Origin: Geodermatophilus siccatus
GTDB lineage: Bacteria; Actinomycetota; Actinomycetes; Mycobacteriales; Geodermatophilaceae
Assembly (NCBI RefSeq): GCF_900103785.1
Contig: NZ_FNHE01000002.1
Location: forward strand, 434,001-498,000
DNA: 64,000 nt
Direction: 5' to 3'
In this document: piece by piece, positions 58,332-64,000 of the stretch
Position numbering within the stretch: position 1 is the first letter of the stretch
How the letters are laid out: the number at the start of each line of letters is the position of its first letter
Position numbers and translations under genes: made by a program
The notes under the pieces: model-generated
Told to the model about the DNA's origin: nothing
Seen by the model: the letters and a program-made list of their open reading frames with translations, nothing else
Databases searched by the model: none

Positions 58332-61300
58332 TCAGCTCCGGACGGCGCAGCACCATCCCGACCGACGCGCGCGAGTGGGCGGCGGTGACCGCCGGCGGGC
58401 CACGGTGCGGGCGGCGCTGCGTTCGGTCGCGCTGAGGTGGAACAGCTCGCGCCCCGAGCGGGGGAGGTCCTCGGTCGGCCGGGTGGGCGGTGGGGAGGAC
58501 GCTGGACCGGGCCGGGCGCGCCCGCCGCGACGGGCGGCGCGCACCACGAGCAGCAGGGCGGCCGGCACGAGCGCAACGACGACGGAGACCGCCAGCTCCA
58601 CCGCGGTCAGCGGCTCGGTGCCCAGCAGGGTGCTCAACCCGGGCGAGTAGACGGCCGCGAGCAGGAGGACGGCGTTGGCCCCGACGGCGACCGGCACCCA
58701 GACCCCGCTGCGCCCGGACCGCCAGGCGCCCCGCGGCCGCAGCGCCAGGGCCAGGGCCAGCTGGGCGACGGCCAGCGTGACGAACAGCTGGGTCTGCCAC
58801 GGCCCGTTGCCGGCACGGGCGGCCACCGCCACCCCGAGGCACACCGCCGCCACGGCGAGCGCCAGGCCGCCCACCTGGGCCACCAGGCGCCGGTCGAAGA
58901 CGCCGGAGGAGGGGCGCCGCGGCGGGCGGGCGAGCACGTCCGGCCCCGCGGGTTCGCTGCCCATCGCGACCCCGACCGGCCCGTGGGTGAGGAGGTTGAC
59001 CCACAGCACCTGCGCGGGCAGCAGCGGGAGCGCCAGCCCGAGGAACGGCCCGCCGAGCATGACCAGCACCTCGGCCGCGCCGCCCGCGACGCCGTAGCCG
59101 ACGAAGCGGCGGACGTTGTCGAACACCCGCCGTCCCTCGGCGACCGCCGCGGTGACGGTGGCCAGGCTGTCGTCGGCGAGCACCAGGTCGGCTGCCTCCT
59201 TGGCCACCTCGGTCCCGCGCTGCCCCATCGCCACGCCGATGTCGGCCGCGCGCAGGGCCGGGGCGTCGTTGACCCCGTCGCCGGTCATGGCGACCACGTG
59301 CCCGTCGCCCTGCCAGCCGGTGACCAGGCGCAGCTTGCCTTCCGGCTCGACGCGGGCCAGCACGCTGTCGGCCACCGGGTGGCGCTCGTCGACCAGCCCG
59401 ACCGCCCGCGCCACGGCCTCGGCCGTGCCGGCGTGGTCACCGGTCACCAGCACCGGACGGATGCCCGCGCGGTGGCACGAGGCGATCGCCGCGGCCGCCC
59501 CCGGTCGCACCGGGTCGTCCATCCCGACCAGCCCCAGCAGGACGCCGTCCCGCGCGACGGCCAGCAGCCGGGTGCCCTCGGCGGCCCAGCGGGCGGCGAC
59601 GACGGCGGCGGCCTCCTCGCCGGGGAGTCCCGGCAGCACGGCCTCCGGGGCTCCCTTGGTCACCACGGTCGTGCGCCCGTCGGGACCGCGGTGCGTCGTC
59701 GACATCCGCCGGGTGACCGCGTCGAAGGGCTCCTCCGCCAGCCGCGGGTACGCCGCCCGCACGGCCGCCACGTCGACCCCGGCGCCCAGGGCCGCCCGCA
59801 CCAGCGCGGTCTCGGTGTCCGCCGTCCCCGCCGACCCCGCCGCGCCCGCGCCCGTGGGGTCGGCGTCGTTGCACAGCACCGCCGCCTCGAGCACCCGGCG
59901 GACGGCCGGCGACGCCTCGGCCGCCACCCGCGCCGCGCCGTCGTCCGGGGTCCACACCCGGTCGGCCACCATCGCCCCGGCCGTGAGCGTCCCGGTCTTG
60001 TCCGTGGCCAGCAGGGTCACCGACCCCAGCGTCTCCACCGCCGGCAGCGACCGGACGACGGCACCCCGGCGGCTCATCCGCGACGCCCCGCCGGCGAGCG
60101 CCAGGGCCACCACCGCTGGCAGCGACTCCGGGACGGCGGCCACGGCCAGCGCCACCGCCGCCACGACCGTCGTCTCCCACGGCTGGCCGCGCAGCAGCCC
60201 GGAGGCCACGAACAGCAGGCAGGCGACCGTCACGGCTCCGGCGATCTGCCGCCCCAACCTCGCCAGCCGCCGCTGCAGCGGGGTCAGCGGCTGCGCCGCC
60301 CCCTGCACCAGCGAGGACACCCGGCCGACCGCACTGTCCGCCCCGGTGGCGGTGACCACGGCCTCCGCCGTGCCCCGCACCACGGTGGACCCGGCGTGCA
60401 CCATCCCCGCCCGGTCGCCCAGGGCCGTCCCGGCGGCGGACACCGTGCCGGCCGACCGGTCCACCGGCAGTGACTCCCCGGTGAGCGGGGACTCGTCGAC
60501 CTGCAACCTGGTGCTGCGCACCAGCCGGGCGTCGGCGCCGACGACGTCCCCCGCGGTCAGCCGCAGGACGTCGCCGCGCACCAGCTCGCGGGTCGGCACC
60601 CACAGGTCCCGGCCGCCCCGGACCACCCGGGCGCTGGGCGCGACCAGCTCGCCGAGCGCGGCCGTCGCCCGGAGGGCCCGGCGCTCCTGCACCACGCCCA
60701 GGGCGGTGTTGACCACGACCACCAGGAGGATCACCGCCAGGTCGACCAGGTCCCCGATCACGGCGGTCAGCACCGCCGCCGCGAGGAGCACCAGGATCAG
60801 CGTGTCCCGCAGCTGGTCGGCCACCGAGCGCGCGAGGGACACCGGCCGGCGGGTCCGCACCTCGTTCGGGCCGTCGGTCGCCAGCTGCGCGGCCGCCGTC
60901 GCGTCGTCCAGCCCGGTGGCCGGGTCGACCCCCAGCTCGGCGGCGACCTGCTCGGCCGGGAGCGCCCACGGTGCCGAGGCCCGGGGCGCGGGTGTCACCC
61001 CCTGCGGGGCCGCGGGAGCGCGGACCCCGAGGACCCGCACGATCCCCCAGCCGGTCACGACGGCGACGGTGGCGGCCATCGCGCAGCCGCCGACGACCCC
61101 GACCAGCGCCACGACGCCCGGTTCCTGGCCCGGCTGCCACAGCGGCGTGGTCACCGCCGTGAACACCCCCAGGCCGGCCAGCCAGCCGGCCGCGGTCCAG
61201 CCGATCCACCGTGCGCTCCGGGGCACGAGGCGCCGGAGCACCGACCACTGCGCTCCGCCGAGGACGGTCAGGAGCAGCACCCCTCCGGCCAGCCCCCCGG

Positions 61301-61688
61301 CGACCTGGAGCCCGATCGGCCACTGCCCCACCGCGCCGCCGAGAGCGGCCGGGGTCAGCCCGACGGCCCAGGCGGCCGCCGCGGCGGCGGCCGTCCGCAC
61401 CACCCAGTCCCGTCGGGGGAAGCCCGGCAGCACCCGGCCCAGCACGCCGGCCTGCGCCCAGCCCAGCACTGCGCCCTCCCCGGCTCCGGCCGCCACCAGG
61501 ACGGCGGCGGCGAGCAGGTCCCCGGGGTCGTCGGCGCCGGCGAGGACGGCGGCGGTCGGCAGGAGGAAACCGGCGGTCTCACCCAGCCAGGTGGCCGCCA
61601 CCCACCGCCGCAGCAGCTCGCGGCGACCGTGCGGCCGTCCCGTGGGGACAGCACGGTCCGTGGTCGGGGGTGCGGTGCCGGTGCTCAC
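58332..61688 (-). CDS. P-type cation-transporting ATPase (CtpF-like) with extra N-terminal membrane domain
   Basis: A 1118-residue protein. From about residue 245 it is a P2-type ATPase: cation-ATPase N-domain (WALPAEQVAAELGVDPATGL), TGES motif DESPLTGESLPVD, phosphorylation site DKTGTLTAGAM, nucleotide-binding KGAPEA, TGDHAGTAEA and MTGDGVNDAPALRAADIGVA, then six C-terminal helices. The first 240 residues are an added domain with about six helices (WVAATWLGETAGFLLPTAAV, GLQVAGGLAGGVLLLTVLGG, GWGIVRVLGV). Mycobacterial CtpF (Ca2+/Mn2+) lacks this part and is DosR-controlled. GTG 61688 has two DosR-type boxes within 72 bp upstream. Ion specificity is not decided by sequence. Confidence 0.9.
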   Translation of the reverse strand: MSTGTAPPTTDRAVPTGRPHGRRELLRRWVAATWLGETAGFLLPTAAVLAGADDPGDLLAAAVLVAAGAGEGAVLGWAQAGVLGRVLPGFPRRDWVVRTAAAAAAAWAVGLTPAALGGAVGQWPIGLQVAGGLAGGVLLLTVLGGAQWSVLRRLVPRSARWIGWTAAGWLAGLGVFTAVTTPLWQPGQEPGVVALVGVVGGCAMAATVAVVTGWGIVRVLGVRAPAAPQGVTPAPRASAPWALPAEQVAAELGVDPATGLDDATAAAQLATDGPNEVRTRRPVSLARSVADQLRDTLILVLLAAAVLTAVIGDLVDLAVILLVVVVNTALGVVQERRALRATAALGELVAPSARVVRGGRDLWVPTRELVRGDVLRLTAGDVVGADARLVRSTRLQVDESPLTGESLPVDRSAGTVSAAGTALGDRAGMVHAGSTVVRGTAEAVVTATGADSAVGRVSSLVQGAAQPLTPLQRRLARLGRQIAGAVTVACLLFVASGLLRGQPWETTVVAAVALAVAAVPESLPAVVALALAGGASRMSRRGAVVRSLPAVETLGSVTLLATDKTGTLTAGAMVADRVWTPDDGAARVAAEASPAVRRVLEAAVLCNDADPTGAGAAGSAGTADTETALVRAALGAGVDVAAVRAAYPRLAEEPFDAVTRRMSTTHRGPDGRTTVVTKGAPEAVLPGLPGEEAAAVVAARWAAEGTRLLAVARDGVLLGLVGMDDPVRPGAAAAIASCHRAGIRPVLVTGDHAGTAEAVARAVGLVDERHPVADSVLARVEPEGKLRLVTGWQGDGHVVAMTGDGVNDAPALRAADIGVAMGQRGTEVAKEAADLVLADDSLATVTAAVAEGRRVFDNVRRFVGYGVAGGAAEVLVMLGGPFLGLALPLLPAQVLWVNLLTHGPVGVAMGSEPAGPDVLARPPRRPSSGVFDRRLVAQVGGLALAVAAVCLGVAVAARAGNGPWQTQLFVTLAVAQLALALALRPRGAWRSGRSGVWVPVAVGANAVLLLAAVYSPGLSTLLGTEPLTAVELAVSVVVALVPAALLLVVRAARRGGRARPGPASSPPPTRPTEDLPRSGRELFHLSATERSAARTVARRRSPPPTRARRSGWCCAVRS

Positions 61689-61724
61689 GTGCCGAGCCTG
61701 CGGCTCCCGGCAGGGCCCGGTTCA

Positions 61725-61760
61725 GGGCAGGAGGTCCCGCGGGGACGGGACGGGCGGCCC
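61725..61760. promoter_or_regulatory. Two DosR-type boxes before the P-type ATPase
   Basis: Read forward, GGGCAGGAGGTCCC (61725-61738; minus strand GGGACCTCCTGCCC, one mismatch) and GGGACGGGCGGCCC (61747-61760). They lie 37 and 59 bp from the ATPase start. Confidence 0.65.
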
Positions 61761-61779
61761 GCACGGAGCGGACGACGGG

Positions 61780-62283
61780 TCAACCCAGCACCGACTCGAG
61801 TGCGGTCGCCGCGAGCAGCCGGGCCCACCAGGGCCGTCGCGGGAGCGGGCCGGCTCCCGCAGGGCGGGTGCGACGCCAGGCCCGCCGGGCCGGACGGACC
61901 GCCATCACTCCGCCCTTCATGCTGACCCAGCCGCCGGGGCCCATGGTCACGGTGGCCTTGGCCGCGCTGGGCCGGGCGGCCAGGCGGCGGGCTGTCAGCA
62001 CGCCGCCGACCACGAGCTCCGCGGTGGTGAGGACCCTGGTGACGTCGACGACGGGGTGCCAGCGCACCCGGCCGTCGCGGAGGACGAAGGCCCCCATCGG
62101 CCGGCTGCCGGACATCTCGGCGTCGAAGCCGCGGTCCTCTCGCCCGACCCCGGCACGGCGGGTCGCGGTGTGGCTCCTGGCCGCCGTCGCGGTGATCACG
62201 CTCGTCCCGTCCCGCTCGTACGGCGGGGCGAACGTGAGGACCTGCCGATCGTGGCGGTCGGACGTGGGTCGGGGCTCGGTCAT
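61780..62283 (-). CDS. GerW/YtfJ-like sporulation-family protein
   Basis: A 167-residue protein. YERDGTSVITATAAR and the C-terminal SGSRPMGAFVLRDGRVRWHPV followed by VDVTRVLTTAELVVGG match the GerW (YtfJ) domain, which in Bacillus contributes to spore germination and in actinobacteria occurs without spores. The usual Gly-rich middle is short (AGVGREDRGFDAEMSG). After the motif comes a basic tail (RPARRAWRRTRPAG) not typical of the family. ATG 62283 follows GGGAG by 5 nt. It is divergent from the Spo0M/arrestin-like gene across a promoter with a DosR-type box. Confidence 0.65.
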   Translation of the reverse strand: MTEPRPTSDRHDRQVLTFAPPYERDGTSVITATAARSHTATRRAGVGREDRGFDAEMSGSRPMGAFVLRDGRVRWHPVVDVTRVLTTAELVVGGVLTARRLAARPSAAKATVTMGPGGWVSMKGGVMAVRPARRAWRRTRPAGAGPLPRRPWWARLLAATALESVLG

Positions 62284-62342
62284 CTGCACTCCCGGTGTCG
62301 GCGGTCCCGGCCACGCTGGCACTGCACCGGCAGCTCCGGTAC

Positions 62343-62356
62343 GGGCCGGAGGTCCC
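62343..62356. promoter_or_regulatory. DosR-type box in the GerW-like/Spo0M-like divergent promoter
   Basis: Forward GGGCCGGAGGTCCC; minus strand GGGACCTCCGGCCC, an exact fit to GGGAC-N4-GGCCC. It is 60 bp from the GerW-like start and 104 bp from the other gene. Confidence 0.7.
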
Positions 62357-62459
62357 GACCGCGGACGTCCTTCGACCGACGCCGGGATCCGCACCGCCAC
62401 CCCAGCATGGGCCGGAGGGCACCGCCGACCGGCCGACGGCGAGGGAGGGGACGCGCGGG

Positions 62460-63329
62460 ATGAGGACCCACACGGGGGCGCTGGAGGTCGACGTGGTGCG
62501 GGCGGACGTCGTCGAGGCCGACCGGGTGGACGTCGTCGTGTCGCTCACGGCGGCCCACGACGTGGTGGTCGACAGCGGTCAGGTCGACCTGGTCCGCACG
62601 CTGGCCCTCAGCCATCGTGAACGGAACTGGAACGGTGCCGGCTCCACCGTGGGTCGACGCACCGAGTCCGTGCTCGGCCGGGTCGACCTCGACGCGGCGG
62701 GCTCCCTGGTCGCCGGCCAGACCGAGCACCTGCACGCGGTCGTGCCCGTGCCGAGGACCGGCGAGGCCTCGGTCGCCGGCCGGCTTGTCCAGCAGGGGTA
62801 CGCCGTGCGGGTGCGGTGCCGCACCGGGGAGCACGTCGTCGCGGCGACGAGGGACGTCCACGTCCCCTCCACGCCGGACCCGTCCTCCTCGGCGCTGCCA
62901 CCCGCCGTGCGGGAGGACGCCGGGACCGCCGTCCTGGGCATCGAGGACGTACCGCGACCCCGGCTGTACGGCGGGGTCCCGGTGCGAGGCACGGTGACTC
63001 TCGACCCACTGGTCGGCGGGCACGCGCGCGGGGTGCGCGTGGACCTCCTGATGGTGGAGCGGGTGTCCGCCGCCGGCGGCGAGCCGCTGCAGGAGGACCT
63101 CGACGCGTCGACCGTCATGGCCTCCGTGTCGCCGGCGGAGCACGTGGAGCTGGTGCCCGGTCAGGCCCTGCGGCTGCCGTTCACCCTGCACGTGCCCGAC
63201 CGCCTCCCGGCGCCGACCGTGCGGACACCGGACTTCGCGGTGCGCTGGGTGCTGCGGGCCGTCCTCGACCGACCTCTGCGGCGCGATCCCTCGGTGACGC
63301 TCGAGCTCCTGGCGGCGACCACGGCCTGA
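62460..63329 (+). CDS. Spo0M/arrestin-like protein
   Basis: A 289-residue protein with two beta-sandwich halves in arrestin-like order. First half: LEVDVVRADVVEADRVDVVV, SLTAAHDVVVDSGQVDLVRT, LVAGQTEHLHAVVPVPRTGE; second half: PRLYGGVPVRGTVTLDPLVG, ARGVRVDLLMVERV and LRLPFTLHVPDRLPAPTVRT, FAVRWVLRAVLDRPL. Spo0M-like proteins regulate sporulation or cell organisation in Bacillus; here the role is unknown. All-beta, cytoplasmic, no Cys-based site. ATG 62460 follows GAGGGAGGGGACGCGCGGG. The DosR-type box at 62343 may control it together with the divergent GerW-like gene. Confidence 0.62.
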   Translation: MRTHTGALEVDVVRADVVEADRVDVVVSLTAAHDVVVDSGQVDLVRTLALSHRERNWNGAGSTVGRRTESVLGRVDLDAAGSLVAGQTEHLHAVVPVPRTGEASVAGRLVQQGYAVRVRCRTGEHVVAATRDVHVPSTPDPSSSALPPAVREDAGTAVLGIEDVPRPRLYGGVPVRGTVTLDPLVGGHARGVRVDLLMVERVSAAGGEPLQEDLDASTVMASVSPAEHVELVPGQALRLPFTLHVPDRLPAPTVRTPDFAVRWVLRAVLDRPLRRDPSVTLELLAATTA

Positions 63330-63382
63330 CTCCTCGGCGTCCCGCTCCGAACGTCCGCCCGGGCGGTGGGTCCTGCGGCACC

Positions 63383-63396
63383 GGGACGATCGGCCC
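63383..63396 (+). promoter_or_regulatory. DosR-type box upstream of the last gene
   Basis: GGGACGATCGGCCC fits GGGAC-N4-GGCCC exactly and ends 35 bp before the GTG at 63432, a typical distance for an activator overlapping the -35 region. Confidence 0.72.
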
Positions 63397-63431
63397 TCAC
63401 GATCACGAGCCGTCCCGGCCACCGTGGGGCC

Positions 63432-64000
63432 GTGCCCGCCGACCGGATGCCGCTGCTCGAGGCGGCCCTGAACCTGTCCCGCTTCCACAAGGAGCACGAG
63501 CGGTTCTACGCCTCCTCGCCGCTGGAGACCGCGCTGCGGCTGCAGCGGCACGCCCGCGCCCTGCAGGCACTGGCCGACCGGTGGACCGCCGCCGTGCCCT
63601 CGGAGCACCCGGCGCCGAGTCCCCACGCGGGCGCCGAGGACCTCAACAGCGAGGCCGCGACCGCCCTCGAGGGCGTGCTCTTCCTGGAGGGCGAGGGCCG
63701 CCCGGCCGAGATGACCGCGATGATCGGCGCGCTGCGTGCCGACGCCGACGCGTTCGCCGCGGGCGGGAACTGGCTGGCGGACGCGATGCAGGCGTCGTGG
63801 AACGTGGCCGCGGCGCTGCTGGAGATCGATGCCCTCGCCGACGTCATGGGCGAACGGCATCGGATCATCGCCAACGACTGGCTGGCCGCGCACGAGCAGT
63901 CACTGATCGCCGTCCTGCTCGTCCGCGCCGCCGACATGCTCGACCGCGTCGAGCTCACCCCGGCCGCCCTGCGTGCTGATCTCGCCGGCGCCCGCGTCGC
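63432..64000 (+). CDS. Unknown helical protein, 5' part
   Basis: The frame is open for 189 codons to the window end. It starts VPADRMPLLEAALNLSRFHK (GTG 63432; ATG 63447 is an alternative) and continues almost entirely helical, with ALRLQRHARALQALADRWTA, AATALEGVLFLEGEGRPAEM, WLADAMQASWNVAAALLEID and RHRIIANDWLAAHEQSLIAV. No membrane segment, signal peptide or Cys. I do not recognise the family. It belongs to the DosR-like island because a fitting box lies directly upstream. Confidence 0.7.
   Translation, partial: MPADRMPLLEAALNLSRFHKEHERFYASSPLETALRLQRHARALQALADRWTAAVPSEHPAPSPHAGAEDLNSEAATALEGVLFLEGEGRPAEMTAMIGALRADADAFAAGGNWLADAMQASWNVAAALLEIDALADVMGERHRIIANDWLAAHEQSLIAVLLVRAADMLDRVELTPAALRADLAGARV

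Noticed and set aside
59116..62463. An 1115-codon plus-strand open frame opposite the P-type ATPase
   Set aside because: Ser/Thr/Ala/Arg-rich without motifs, while the minus strand carries all P-type ATPase motifs.

Overview
The window is very GC-rich, uses many GTG and TTG starts, and chains genes through 4-nt ATGA/GTGA-type overlaps. Gene content is actinobacterial: two-component DevS/DevR, GerW-like and Spo0M-like proteins, DUF5709, DUF6510, WS/DGAT, LuxR-LAL regulators. I infer a soil or stone-dwelling actinomycete, possibly Geodermatophilaceae; there is no rRNA or marker gene to prove it. No tRNA, rRNA, CRISPR, transposase or phage gene was seen.

Region 1 (1-7 kb): the 5' part of a secreted family 2 glycosidase, an AhpD-like protein, and a minus-strand block of two zinc alcohol dehydrogenases interleaved with two internally deleted genes (an SDR lacking its Rossmann middle, a cupin protein lacking its barrel). 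A divergent MmyB-type HTH regulator, a MetE-like protein and a DUF4440 remnant with a 15-bp tandem duplication follow. Region 2 (7-31 kb): an accessory, redox and hydrolase region with a DUF3616-GNAT fusion, three paralogous epoxide hydrolases sharing an upstream element, two giant LuxR-LAL ATPases, peroxiredoxin and thioredoxin-like proteins, a flavin oxidoreductase pair (Lpd-like plus NDH-2-like), a haloacetate dehalogenase-like enzyme, and a YedY-like sulfite oxidase with its own ferredoxin reductase. A motif TGACYGATGCG, often with an upstream GTC half, recurs at five promoters here.

Region 3 (31-42.6 kb): a minus-strand alcohol-oxidation operon encoding a formaldehyde dehydrogenase-like zinc enzyme, a cupredoxin-like protein, a PQQ alcohol dehydrogenase with the Asp-x-Asp signature of lanthanide enzymes but no visible signal peptide, PqqA-B-C-D-E, a CaCA-type cation exchanger and a DUF1232 protein. 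A GAF-LytTR regulator and an M19 dipeptidase are read divergently.

Region 4 (42.6-64 kb): a dormancy/hypoxia island resembling the mycobacterial DosR (DevR) regulon: KefC-like antiporter with its TrkA-C subunit, alcohol dehydrogenase, tandem universal stress protein, CBS-BON protein, two PPOX/nitroreductase-like flavoproteins, DevS-like kinase, DevR-like regulator of exactly 217 residues, phosphoketolase, WS/DGAT triacylglycerol synthase, an Rv1733c-like membrane protein, a CtpF-like P-type ATPase with an extra N-terminal membrane domain, a GerW-like protein, a Spo0M/arrestin-like protein and a partial gene. Eleven intergenic sites match the core GGGAC-N4-GNCCC (allowing one mismatch) and sit in front of these transcription units, so the two-component system and its probable targets are encoded together. 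Three gene remnants (USP, chemoreceptor, nitroreductase) lie inside the island.
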